In this document: positions 18,624 to 27,186 of the stretch, one piece after another
Numbering within the stretch: the first letter of the stretch is position 1
Layout of the letters: each line of letters begins with the position of its first letter
NCBI GenBank assembly: GCA_002011075.2
Contig: MTMA02000006.1
Span: 855,261-919,260 of the forward strand
Origin: Candidatus Scotarchaeum otlingeri
Lineage (GTDB): Archaea > Thermoproteota > Nitrososphaeria > Geothermarchaeales > JDFR-13
Direction of reading: 5' to 3'
DNA length: 64,000 bases
Position numbers and translations under genes: made by a program
Notes under the pieces: model-generated
Told to the model about the DNA's origin: nothing
What the model saw: only the letters and a program-made list of their open reading frames with translations
The model's database searches: none

Positions 18624-20033
18624 ATGATCAAGTCTCTACACGGAATATATCCAGCTATTGTTACTCCTTTTGACGATAATGAAATAAACATCGAAGTATT
18701 AAGAGAATTAACTAGATATGTCGTTGATAGAGGGGTAAATGGCGTAGTAGCATGCGGTACAACAGGTGAATCCATATACTTATCCTTCGAGGAGTGGTGT
18801 AAAGTCCTAGAGACAGTTACGGACGAAATTTCAAACCATTCTAAAGTAATCGCCGGAATAATTGAGGCGGGATACGACACACTTAAGGATAAAATATTAT
18901 ATGCCAGAGATTTGGGTGTTGATGCTTTGCTAATAGCATCATCATATTACTTCAAATTGTCTGAAAAAGAATTATACTATTTTTATTCGAAAATAGCCGA
19001 TGAATGCGAATTGCCCATAATCCTATATAATATACCCCAGTGCACAGGCATGTATATAGACAGGAAAATAGTTGAGGACTTATGTGAGCGGAGTAATATT
19101 ATCGGTATTAAGGATAGTAGTGGAAATCTACCTTATCTCAACGAATTGATTAATCATGTAGGCAATAGGATAAGTATATTATGCGGTTATGATGAAATGG
19201 TATATCCTGCACTTATGATAGGTGCAGATGGAGCTATACTGGGGACAGCCAATCTAATTCCAGAGATATGGGTCGAGCTCTATAAGAATGTTAGGAAGAA
19301 AAGATTTAGTATGGCTATGGAACTTCATCATAAGATATCTCGGTTATTAAGATTAATTAGGTCTAATGGGGGGCTTATCGCTATAAAAGCATGCCTTGAG
19401 GAAATCGGTTTGAATGTAGGGTTGAGTAGATTGCCGTTGAAGATCGGTGGTTCTTTGTCTCTTGAGTCTTATGAAGAGATACTTCTTGAGCTTAAGAGGT
19501 TAGGTATTATCGAAGATAAAGTGGCTCGGCATAGGGAGATAGGTAGAAATGAGCTTATCTTAAGGCTAGAGGAACTTGGGGTTCCGCTGAAACAAGGTGA
19601 TATAAGTGTAGGTTATGGATCTAAAGGGAAAGGCATCAATAATGTTTCGATAGCCCTCGTCGTAGGCACTATTGGAGGGGTACTAGGATATAAGTGGGCA
19701 GAGATATACTCATTACTAAAAAGTGGATATGAAGCTGTAGTAGCGGTGCATGAACCTGGATTAATGACGCGTCCCCCTACTTTAATTATTCCCTATTATA
19801 AGATACGGAATCTGCGCCAGGCAAGTATCATTCATGGAGTCGTTCAATCAGCTGTTGCTGATGCAGTTACTTCCTATACCATAGCTTCCCTCGATAAGGC
19901 AGAGTCAGATAAATATATTATATTAGCATTAGTTGCGGTAGATCCCAATGCAATAGATCGAGATGAAATATACTCAAATACCCTAGACGCGATGAACATG
20001 GCGATAAATATGGTTTTCGGGAGGGGTGGATAA
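18624..20033 (+). CDS. DapA-family aldolase fused to a divergent Fae-like domain
   Basis: Residues 1-300 form a DapA/NAL-type class I aldolase TIM barrel: CGTTGES (44-50), catalytic Tyr135 in ILYNIPQ, Schiff-base Lys163 in GIKDSSG, and GADGAILGTANLIPE. The Arg that binds aspartate semialdehyde in dihydrodipicolinate synthase is Cys140 here, so a lysine-pathway role is unlikely. Residues 325-469 align by pattern with formaldehyde-activating enzyme (Fae): TRPPTLIIPYYKIRNLRQAS and VVQSAVADAV, then a VAVDPNA-type strand. The Fae catalytic His segment (AHIDLIIG) reads VSIALVVG here and the GPVGxAF loop reads GVLGYKW, so this Fae half is probably not active as Fae. It is two bases upstream of a sister gene. 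ATG preceded by GGGGGGATC. Confidence 0.85.
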   Translation: MIKSLHGIYPAIVTPFDDNEINIEVLRELTRYVVDRGVNGVVACGTTGESIYLSFEEWCKVLETVTDEISNHSKVIAGIIEAGYDTLKDKILYARDLGVDALLIASSYYFKLSEKELYYFYSKIADECELPIILYNIPQCTGMYIDRKIVEDLCERSNIIGIKDSSGNLPYLNELINHVGNRISILCGYDEMVYPALMIGADGAILGTANLIPEIWVELYKNVRKKRFSMAMELHHKISRLLRLIRSNGGLIAIKACLEEIGLNVGLSRLPLKIGGSLSLESYEEILLELKRLGIIEDKVARHREIGRNELILRLEELGVPLKQGDISVGYGSKGKGINNVSIALVVGTIGGVLGYKWAEIYSLLKSGYEAVVAVHEPGLMTRPPTLIIPYYKIRNLRQASIIHGVVQSAVADAVTSYTIASLDKAESDKYIILALVAVDPNAIDRDEIYSNTLDAMNMAINMVFGRGG

Positions 20034-20035
20034 TT

Positions 20036-21520
20036 ATGGGTAGCAGGGTTATACTTAAGGGGGTATATCCAGCTATAGTTACATGCTTTAATGAGAAAGG
20101 AGAGATAGACTTCGAAAAACTCGGTGATGTAATAGATTATGTTATGAGACATGGATGCTCAGGGCTAGTCGTCGCTGGCACAACAGGTGAATTTATATAT
20201 TTATCTGATATTGAGCGTAAGAATCTAATTAAATTTGTAGTTGAATATTCAGATGGAAAATATCCTGTGATTGCAGGTACAGGTTCCGCCGATACACATT
20301 CCACTTTAGAATTGAGTAGATTTGCAGCGGATATTGGGTCTGACGCGCTTCTTGTGGTCTCTCCATATTATATAAAGACAATTGATAAGGAGCTACATGA
20401 TCACTATATAGCTATTGCAAATAATGTAGATATACCGGTGATATTATATAATATCCCTCAAGTGACGGGGGTAGAGTTGCCTTGGTGGGTTGTTGAGGCC
20501 TTAGCTGACCATAGAAATATTGTAGGTATAAAGGATAGTAGCGGTAATATGCCTTATTTTATGACTCTCATCGAAAAACTGAAGGATAAATTCTATATTT
20601 TATGTGGACATGATGAGATAGCTACCTCAGCACTATTATCCGGAGCTGATGGAGTAATATTAGCATCAGCTAATATCCTACCGGACATATGGGTCAATAT
20701 ATACTCAAGTATAGTTGCAGGTAAAGTCGATATGGCCTTAGAACTTCAAAGAAGAATCCAGACAATAGTTAGATTAATAGTTAAGGGGGGACCCGTCGCC
20801 GTCAAATCTGCATTGAATATGATTGGCATAGACGCAGGGGGAAGTAGGATACCTCTGATTCGAGGCGGAAGATATAGATATGAGGATGAGGACTTGTTAA
20901 GACACCATCTATTCAAGTTAGGAAAAATTGCGAAGAAAAAAATAAAGATTGTCTCCGATGGAGCAGAGTTTGACCATGAATATCCAGCAATTAGCTATAC
21001 ACCACCGACATTATCATCTTTTGAAATCAAAGTTGGCGAATCCTTTACGTCACCGGGTACTGTCGACTTGGCTCATATAGATCTAATTATAGGTTATAGG
21101 AATGGTCCCGTTGGCGCCGCATTTGATAAAGCATTGAATGAAAAACTTGCCGGTCATGAACCTCAAGTGGTAAAATATGAAGGAATGGATGTTGAGCCCA
21201 TTACTATATTGATCCCTACTGTACGTGTAGTGAATGAGGTACACCATAATTTGATTTATAAATATGCTTCTAGGGGGATAGCAAGGGCTATACTGGAGTG
21301 TGTCGAGGATGGATATATACCTCATAAGTTAAAGGATAAGCTATGTATAATTGCACATGTTTTTGTGCATCCAGAGGCAACTAATCGACGGAGGATCGAG
21401 ATAAATAATTATAAAGCTATGTTAAACGCTTTGATTCGGGCTATTGAGAATAGACCATGTATCGAAGAATTGGAAGAGCTATATAGGTATAGTAGGCATC
21501 CTTTCAGATATACCCCCTAA
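20036..21520 (+). CDS. DapA-family aldolase fused to a formaldehyde-activating enzyme (Fae) domain
   Basis: Residues 1-300 are a class I aldolase barrel of the DapA/NAL type with AGTTGEF (47-53), Tyr138 in ILYNIPQ and Lys166 in GIKDSSG. The dihydrodipicolinate-synthase Arg is replaced (Val143). Residues 328-494 match Fae, the enzyme that condenses formaldehyde with tetrahydromethanopterin: VDLAHIDLIIGYRNGPVGAAF carries the catalytic His348 and the GPVGxAF loop, followed by a VFVHPEATNRRRIEINNYKA segment and the SRHPF tail. Known Fae fusions are to hexulose-phosphate synthase; a DapA partner is not one I know. The architecture suggests an aldolase that releases or uses formaldehyde held by Fae; this is inference. 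It overlaps nothing and starts 2 bases after its sister gene. Confidence 0.88.
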   Translation: MGSRVILKGVYPAIVTCFNEKGEIDFEKLGDVIDYVMRHGCSGLVVAGTTGEFIYLSDIERKNLIKFVVEYSDGKYPVIAGTGSADTHSTLELSRFAADIGSDALLVVSPYYIKTIDKELHDHYIAIANNVDIPVILYNIPQVTGVELPWWVVEALADHRNIVGIKDSSGNMPYFMTLIEKLKDKFYILCGHDEIATSALLSGADGVILASANILPDIWVNIYSSIVAGKVDMALELQRRIQTIVRLIVKGGPVAVKSALNMIGIDAGGSRIPLIRGGRYRYEDEDLLRHHLFKLGKIAKKKIKIVSDGAEFDHEYPAISYTPPTLSSFEIKVGESFTSPGTVDLAHIDLIIGYRNGPVGAAFDKALNEKLAGHEPQVVKYEGMDVEPITILIPTVRVVNEVHHNLIYKYASRGIARAILECVEDGYIPHKLKDKLCIIAHVFVHPEATNRRRIEINNYKAMLNALIRAIENRPCIEELEELYRYSRHPFRYTP

Positions 21521-21553
21521 ATATTTTTATTGATTAAATTGGTAGATTTCTAT

Positions 21554-21625
21554 GGGCCGATGACAGGCAAACTGCCCAGGGACTCTACGGGGGGAGGATG
21601 AATTGGGCCGTGACAGTGGAGGCCC
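21554..21625. ncRNA. Candidate structured RNA (GC-rich island between convergent genes)
   Basis: This segment is strikingly GC-rich against very AT-rich surroundings, a known mark of structured RNA in thermophiles. GGGCC at 21605-21609 can pair with GGCCC at 21621-21625 around an 11-base loop; a second GGGCC at 21554-21558 can pair with the same GGCCC, enclosing the whole element. GGCA/TGCC at 21567-21577 forms a small internal hairpin. The motif GGGCCG(A)TGACAG occurs twice. No C/D boxes in proper order are seen; an ACA lies at 21632-21634. Strand and class are not settled. Confidence 0.4.
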
Positions 21626-21648
21626 GCCATAAACAATGGATTTATTCT

Positions 21649-22638
21649 TTACTTGACAATTTTGGCCGTAACACCCTTATTATCGGTCGAAACAAATAGA
21701 ACTTCCTTACAATATTTAGATATGCTCTTTTCGAGATCATGAGCCCTATCCTTATCTACCAATGTTATCATACATCCTCCTCCACCTGCGCCTGTCAATT
21801 TAGCTCCATAGGCACCTCGATCTAAGGCTATATTCACTAGGATGTCTAGTTCTATCGATGACACTCCAACAGCCGAGAGAAGACCTTGATTGATATTCAT
21901 TAGCAATCCGAGTTCCTTCAAATCTCTCTTTTTGATGGCATTAATAGCATTTCTATATATCTTATCATATACACGTAGAATCTCTAAAAACAGCTTTGGG
22001 AAATTATTGTATATTGATCTTACGATACTCACTTGGACACCTGTATTCCTAGGTCTACCAGTATCCGCTATTAGAAGAGGAATATCATACTTTATCCTTA
22101 ATCTTCTAATTTTATTTTTCCATCCTTTGTTATACCTTAATAATCCGCCGTATGTCGAAATGGTGTTATCAACGCCACTGGGAGTATAGTGTATCATAAC
22201 CTCTGATTCATAAGCCAATCTATTGATCACCTCCTTACTAAGTCCAAGCTCTAATAGCTCTGATAGACCTGCAGCTAGAGATACTGCTGTGGCTGCAGAA
22301 GAACCTAAACCTGCTGCGACTGGAATGTCAGATGAAATTTGGATATTTAAGCCTACACGCTTTCCATAAATTGCTAGCACAGCATTTATACATTTCATTA
22401 GAGGCTGGAGCTTTTCTTTACCTTCCATACCCCCCTTTCTAGGTCGGTATTTACCGTTGGAAAAGACACCTTCAACCCCTAGAGTCTCCGAATTTATATG
22501 TATATCTTTATCTTTCCTTAATGAAATGGTAGAATATACGTATCTATCAATTGCCATAACAATTGCCGTCTTATCATATACGACGAAGTGTTCCCCAAAT
22601 AATATTAATTTACCCGGCGCCCTTGAAATTACTTTCAT
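21649..22638 (-). CDS. mvk: Mevalonate kinase
   Basis: Phosphorylates mevalonate in archaeal isoprenoid (membrane lipid) synthesis. The 329-residue GHMP kinase starts with the usual SRAPGKLILFGEH, has the ATP-binding loop PVAAGLGSSAATA (106-118), the catalytic Asp157 in TPSGVDNTIS, and the C-terminal GAGGGGC loop. These are the mevalonate-kinase versions of the family motifs rather than phosphomevalonate or homoserine kinase. It is a single gene, convergent with the aldolase-Fae pair. Confidence 0.95.
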   Translation of the reverse strand: MKVISRAPGKLILFGEHFVVYDKTAIVMAIDRYVYSTISLRKDKDIHINSETLGVEGVFSNGKYRPRKGGMEGKEKLQPLMKCINAVLAIYGKRVGLNIQISSDIPVAAGLGSSAATAVSLAAGLSELLELGLSKEVINRLAYESEVMIHYTPSGVDNTISTYGGLLRYNKGWKNKIRRLRIKYDIPLLIADTGRPRNTGVQVSIVRSIYNNFPKLFLEILRVYDKIYRNAINAIKKRDLKELGLLMNINQGLLSAVGVSSIELDILVNIALDRGAYGAKLTGAGGGGCMITLVDKDRAHDLEKSISKYCKEVLFVSTDNKGVTAKIVK

Positions 22639-22723
22639 TAAAAATAAAATTGCGAATAGTTTCTTTTAAAGTTAGCTATAAGAGAAAATGGATCTCAATA
22701 CAGTAATTAATTGTAGAGTGTAA

Positions 22724-23890
22724 ATGCTATATATCTCCTATATCTATTATTATTTGGATATGAATATCAGGAATAATCTTGAACCACCAAAATTTATTTC
22801 TGATAATAAGGCGACTATACTAGTACTCTTCTTATTAATATTTATGTCATCTACGATGATCAATGCACCCAACTTTATTGTGGGATACGGCTTAATAATT
22901 CCTGCCATGATGATCAGCCTCATCTTCTTTAAACCATGGAGAGGCGTTCTACTCTTCTTCAGCGCCCACTTAATAGCCAGTCTAATTCTCATAATTTCCA
23001 GATCCGCTTTTACAGAGATAGCTATAGTTTCTTTAATAGCTAGGTCTATCCTTGTAGCAATATTGAGTTACGCTTATATCAAGGGAAAATTATCGAAGCC
23101 TTATGAAATGATGCTTACGGTCGTGGCTCTAGATACAATCATTGCCTATACCATTGGATTATCATATTTCGGCCATGATGCGATAGAGGTGGGATTAGAT
23201 ATATATTCCTTGACATATATCCCATTTGTCTATATTGCCCACAGACATTTCCTTAAAGGACGATACATGTATACCGCTGCAGCCATAGCAATCATGTTAT
23301 TATTCTATTTTTCAGCTGCATACTTTATATCGTTATATACATTTATATGGAGCATTCTACTAATAGCCATTCTCTATACAGAAATATCTATCGAGAAAAT
23401 AAGTAGGGGCATATCTCTTTCTCTTATACTAATAACCTTGCTATTAGTCTATCTTTCCCTACCTTCATTCTACTACAATCTATATGCATCCACGTATCCA
23501 TTTCATAATAGATTAACTACTATGGGCGATGGTATCTATAGTTATGAAGCATTGGATAGAGATGTCTGGAGTATCGAAAGGCTGAGGATAATGGAAAATC
23601 AAGTTACAGTTAGAGGATATGTAGCTACACACTACTCAAAAGCCGAGGATGGAGACATATATTTCGACCTTGAACTAGACCCAGAATATAGTTATATGCT
23701 GAGTATAGGCTCAATAATCCTACGAAAAGGAAGGATTCATATCGAGATAGTCCCGGCAGATCAAGATTATGTTTCACCTCCCCCTATTGGAGCCTATGTA
23801 GAGATCACGGGTACCTGGACTGTTGATACAGACCACGGCTCCTGGAGCGAGATACACCCCGCACGAGACATCAAGATACTAGAGGAATAA
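22724..23890 (+). CDS. Polytopic membrane protein with C-terminal OB-fold-like domain
   Basis: The first 250 residues contain about eight hydrophobic segments; residues 270-388 are soluble and beta-rich. The latter part (NQVTVRGYVATHY ... GAYVEITGTWTVDTDHGSWSEIHPA) looks like an OB-type barrel of the kind that ends in a DHGxxEIHP motif. The frame begins with ATG at 22724, but the ATG at 22760 (MNIRNNLEPP) gives a more usual N terminus. I do not recognise the family as a whole. It stands alone, between mvk (divergent) and AOR. Confidence 0.65.
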   Translation: MLYISYIYYYLDMNIRNNLEPPKFISDNKATILVLFLLIFMSSTMINAPNFIVGYGLIIPAMMISLIFFKPWRGVLLFFSAHLIASLILIISRSAFTEIAIVSLIARSILVAILSYAYIKGKLSKPYEMMLTVVALDTIIAYTIGLSYFGHDAIEVGLDIYSLTYIPFVYIAHRHFLKGRYMYTAAAIAIMLLFYFSAAYFISLYTFIWSILLIAILYTEISIEKISRGISLSLILITLLLVYLSLPSFYYNLYASTYPFHNRLTTMGDGIYSYEALDRDVWSIERLRIMENQVTVRGYVATHYSKAEDGDIYFDLELDPEYSYMLSIGSIILRKGRIHIEIVPADQDYVSPPPIGAYVEITGTWTVDTDHGSWSEIHPARDIKILEE

Positions 23891-23996
23891 AAAATCAATT
23901 TATCAATATATGATTGATAAAACTTTCTAAGATACAATTTTTTAACCAATTCGTTCCATCATTAGATTGTACATGAATCTACGGTGTTGATGCCAA

Positions 23997-25793
23997 ATGC
24001 CCAATGGTTATGGAGGTAAAATAATAAAAATAGACTTATCAAGAGAGAAGGTTATTGTGGAAGATACGCCCATGAAAATTCTGAAGAAATATATCGGCGG
24101 AAAGGGCTTTGCGGCAAAATATCTATATGACAACCTCGATAATATAGATCCATTATCTCCAGAAAACATTCTTATCATAGCTGTAGGCCCTGCGAGCGGA
24201 ACAAAAATACCTATAGCAGCTAAGATAGGTTTCTTCTTCAAATCACCTGTAACCATGATTTTCGGCGAGAGTTATATGGGCGGCAATATAATGGCGGAGA
24301 TGAAATGGGCAGGGGTAGATGCAATAATTATAAGGGGCAGGGCTAGTAAACCCGTCTATATCTATATACATGATGGAGATGCCGAAATTCGTGATGCTTC
24401 TGAAGTGTGGGGTTTATCCACTCATGAGAGTGAGGATCGCATCAAAGAGGATATAGGGGATAACTCCGCTTCGGTGGCTGTGATAGGTCCCGCAGGTGAA
24501 AACTTAGTTAGATATGCAAATGTCTCACATAATCATGGTCCCAAAGTTAGGGAGAGTAAGGCTGGAAGAACGGGTGCAGGTGCCGTTATGGGTAGTAAGA
24601 AGTTGAAGGCTATAGCTGTGAAAGCTGGTGAGCGTAAAGTGGATGTCTATGATTCAGATGTGGTGTCAACCCTTGTAAAAGAAGTGTTAACGATGGTATC
24701 TAAGGATCCGATAGGGACAGGAGCAAAGAATTACAGAACATATGGAACTCCAATAACCCTGGCTTATGGGCAAGAATTAGGATTCTTCCCAAGTAAATAT
24801 TATACTATAGGAGGAACAACGATATATGATAAACTGGATCCAGAGATACTAAAAGAGAAATACTATGACCATATTGTTGCATGTTTCAACTGTATTATGA
24901 GCTGTGGAAAATATACCTGTGTAAGAGAAGGTAAATATAAGGGTGTGGAGACTAAAGGCCCTGAATATGAAACCATATTTGCATTTGGAGGATTAAATAT
25001 GATCGATGATTACTCAGCATTAGCCAAGATAAATGAAGTCTGCGACCTATATGGATTAGATACGATAGATACAGGAAATATAATAAGTTTAGCTATATTT
25101 GCAAAAAAGAAGGGGCGTCTAAAGTTAGATTATGATATATCCTATAATGATCCAGATGGAATCCTGGAGATAATAGAGAAGATTGTCTACAGAGAAGGCA
25201 TAGGTAATTCAATGGCGGAGGGTATATTACCATTTAGCAGAGAACATGGTATCGAGGATCTAGCTATGCATGTTAAGGGGCTATCGCCACCTGGATATGA
25301 CCCTAGAGTACTAAAGGCTATGGCCCTGGAATTCTCTATAAGCACGAGAGGGGCAGACCATTTAAGAATGACTGGATATGCCTATGAAATCTCTGGGATT
25401 TTAAAGCGGTATGATAATTTAGAGGATAAAGTTTCTTTTCTAGTCGATGTGGAAGATAGGTTTATAATTAGCGATTCACTTATTCTATGCAGATTCTCAA
25501 GATTTATCTATACATGGGATAAGCTGGAAAGGATGATATATGGCTTGACGGGATTCCGATATAGTCAACATGAACTTCGTGAAATAGCCAGAGACATAAG
25601 GACACTGATCAGGAAATTCAATATTAGACAGGGTCTCAATCCAAACATGGATATATTGAGTGATAGATATTTCGAAGAACCGGTTAAGCTGGCGAAGAAT
25701 GGAGAAAAAAGGATATCAAGGCAAGAAGTCGAAGAAATGGTTAAGATGTATTATAAAACTAGGGGATGGAGAGAGGATGGATATCCAGAGTAG
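23997..25793 (+). CDS. Aldehyde:ferredoxin oxidoreductase family (tungsten/molybdenum enzyme)
   Basis: Oxidises aldehydes to acids with ferredoxin as acceptor, using a pterin cofactor and a [4Fe-4S] cluster. The 598-residue protein starts with YGGKIIKIDLS, carries IGGKGFAAKYLYD and the cluster ligands CFNCIMSC with a fourth Cys in the C-terminal LILCRFSRF. Length and domain order are normal for AOR. It follows GGTG by about ten bases. A second AOR lies at 62459. Substrate is not predictable. Rubrerythrin lies 84 bases downstream on the same strand. Confidence 0.92.
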   Translation: MPNGYGGKIIKIDLSREKVIVEDTPMKILKKYIGGKGFAAKYLYDNLDNIDPLSPENILIIAVGPASGTKIPIAAKIGFFFKSPVTMIFGESYMGGNIMAEMKWAGVDAIIIRGRASKPVYIYIHDGDAEIRDASEVWGLSTHESEDRIKEDIGDNSASVAVIGPAGENLVRYANVSHNHGPKVRESKAGRTGAGAVMGSKKLKAIAVKAGERKVDVYDSDVVSTLVKEVLTMVSKDPIGTGAKNYRTYGTPITLAYGQELGFFPSKYYTIGGTTIYDKLDPEILKEKYYDHIVACFNCIMSCGKYTCVREGKYKGVETKGPEYETIFAFGGLNMIDDYSALAKINEVCDLYGLDTIDTGNIISLAIFAKKKGRLKLDYDISYNDPDGILEIIEKIVYREGIGNSMAEGILPFSREHGIEDLAMHVKGLSPPGYDPRVLKAMALEFSISTRGADHLRMTGYAYEISGILKRYDNLEDKVSFLVDVEDRFIISDSLILCRFSRFIYTWDKLERMIYGLTGFRYSQHELREIARDIRTLIRKFNIRQGLNPNMDILSDRYFEEPVKLAKNGEKRISRQEVEEMVKMYYKTRGWREDGYPE

Positions 25794-25877
25794 TGAATAC
25801 TCCCTAGTAAGACTATATTTAATAGATGTCAACTATTTAATCTCCCGCATCTAAGTTTTATTGAATGGGTGGTCAAT

Positions 25878-26438
25878 ATGCCGTTACCTAGACCTATGAC
25901 GAAAGACGCTCTTCTATCCGCATTTGGAGGGGAATCAATGGCTAATATAAGATACTTGATTTTCTCCGAGATAGCCGAGAAAGAAGGCTTTCCGAATATA
26001 TCAAGGCTATTCAAAGCCATAGCGTATGCAGAATTTGTCCACGCCAAGAACCACTATAATAGACTGAGAGCATTCGATGAAGATGCTAAAGTATATGCTG
26101 GTGCCCCTATAGGTCCAGGAACAACATCAAAAAATCTTCTCCATGCTATTAATGGAGAGGAATATGAAGTTAATGAGATGTACCCTGTATTTATGGAAAT
26201 TGCTAAGATCCAAGGAGATGAAGGCGCTGTTAGGAGTTTTAGATATGCATATGAAGCTGAAAAGATCCATGCTAAATTATATAGGGAAGCGAGGGCATAC
26301 GTCGAAAAGAAAGAGGACTATCCGATTAAGGGTCACATCTGGATATGCAGGGTATGCGGACACACTTATATAGGAGATGAAGCTCCTGAAAAATGCCCAG
26401 TATGTAATGCAGGGAGAGAAGCCTATAGAAGCTTTTAG
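25878..26438 (+). CDS. Rubrerythrin
   Basis: A peroxide-reducing di-iron protein. The N-terminal ferritin-like domain has the ligand motifs (GGESMANIRY, AYAEFVHAKNHY, and a second bundle with NGEEYEVNEMYPVF and AYEAEKIHAKLY), and the C terminus is a rubredoxin domain with CRVCGHTY...CPVC iron ligands. The frame can be opened from GTG at 25869, but ATG at 25878 lies six bases after GGTG, giving MPLPRPMTKDALL (186 residues). It protects iron and tungsten enzymes such as AOR upstream, which fits the location. Confidence 0.94.
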   Translation: MPLPRPMTKDALLSAFGGESMANIRYLIFSEIAEKEGFPNISRLFKAIAYAEFVHAKNHYNRLRAFDEDAKVYAGAPIGPGTTSKNLLHAINGEEYEVNEMYPVFMEIAKIQGDEGAVRSFRYAYEAEKIHAKLYREARAYVEKKEDYPIKGHIWICRVCGHTYIGDEAPEKCPVCNAGREAYRSF

Positions 26439-26551
26439 AATAATAAAGGCTTCTAAGTTCCCTCAAATTTTATTTATGTTGCTACTGTATGTTTAGGTAA
26501 ATATCTATTCTATAACTCAAAAAAATTCTTTATCTCGTTAATATAAAGTTA

Positions 26552-26634
26552 TTTGTCACCTTTCGGCTCGGAATGTGATGTTTCAAAAACTTAAATTTCA
26601 CAATAAAGATTAAAATTGTATGAAAGGTGACAAA
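26552..26634. repeat. 13-bp perfect inverted repeat around the recombinase ribosome site
   Basis: The left arm (26552-26564, TTTGTCACCTTTC) is the exact reverse complement of the right arm (26622-26634, GAAAGGTGACAAA), 57 bases apart. The right arm contains the GGTGA ribosome site of the recombinase gene. If transcribed through, the arms would pair and hide that site. The left-arm sequence recurs at 46727-46739. The arms could alternatively be recombinase core or arm-type binding sites. Confidence 0.75.
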
Positions 26635-27177
26635 ATGGAGCCGAAGACTTGGGACCGCGGCATTGACTTTCTGAAATGGCATAAGAGGTTGTTAGAAGAC
26701 CTAAATAGATTTAGAAAAGAGAGAAATATCAGGTCTCAGAGAAGGTTTACATATACTAGTATACTGCTGGTTCAATTACGTAATGGATGTAGGATAAGCG
26801 AGGCATACAAAGCCTTTAAGTCTTTTGTTTATAATGGGGAGAGAGAAGTAAATCTAAAGGCGGGAAAGAGGGGGGATCTAAGGCTAATAGTCATACCAAA
26901 AGAGATCTATAACAAGGACAAACATGTATACAGGCATATCTTAAATGAATCCGATGAGAAGAGGTTCCTAGATAGATTGAAGCAGTATGCCCGTAGATAC
27001 TATGGGATTAATACCCATAGCCTTAGATATGCACTAATCGGCTTTTTGGCCGAGAAAGGTGTTGCCGCTCAATTGGTCGCCAAGATAACGGGTCACAAAA
27101 AATTGAGTCGTATACTAGATTATACACAGAAAGTAAAGGCGGAGAAGCTTTTGAAAGAACTAGATACATTATTCTAG
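26635..27177 (+). CDS. Solo tyrosine recombinase (catalytic domain only)
   Basis: A short integrase-family protein. Counting from the upstream in-frame ATG at 26620, the catalytic set is present: Arg58 (GCRISEA), a Lys in KAGKRGD, His133 and Arg136 (THSLR), His159 (TGHKK) and Tyr168 (DYTQK). The start at 26635 is preferred because GGTGA lies four bases before it. It lacks a full N-terminal core-binding domain: only about 45 residues precede the catalytic part. No other phage or plasmid gene is nearby, so this is either a remnant of an element or a domesticated recombinase. Confidence 0.85.
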   Translation: MEPKTWDRGIDFLKWHKRLLEDLNRFRKERNIRSQRRFTYTSILLVQLRNGCRISEAYKAFKSFVYNGEREVNLKAGKRGDLRLIVIPKEIYNKDKHVYRHILNESDEKRFLDRLKQYARRYYGINTHSLRYALIGFLAEKGVAAQLVAKITGHKKLSRILDYTQKVKAEKLLKELDTLF

Positions 27178-27186
27178 CTACATTTA

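Noticed and set aside
18624-20033. Annotating the first fusion as plain dihydrodipicolinate synthase
   Set aside because: The key Arg is Cys, the length is 170 residues too long, and no lysine-pathway gene is nearby.
21554-21625. C/D-box sRNA interpretation of the GC-rich element
   Set aside because: GATGA/GTGA sequences occur, but no CTGA D box at the proper spacing is present.
26552-26634. Reading the inverted repeat as terminal repeats of a transposon
   Set aside because: The arms enclose only 57 bases and no gene, there is no visible target duplication, and the recombinase lies outside them.
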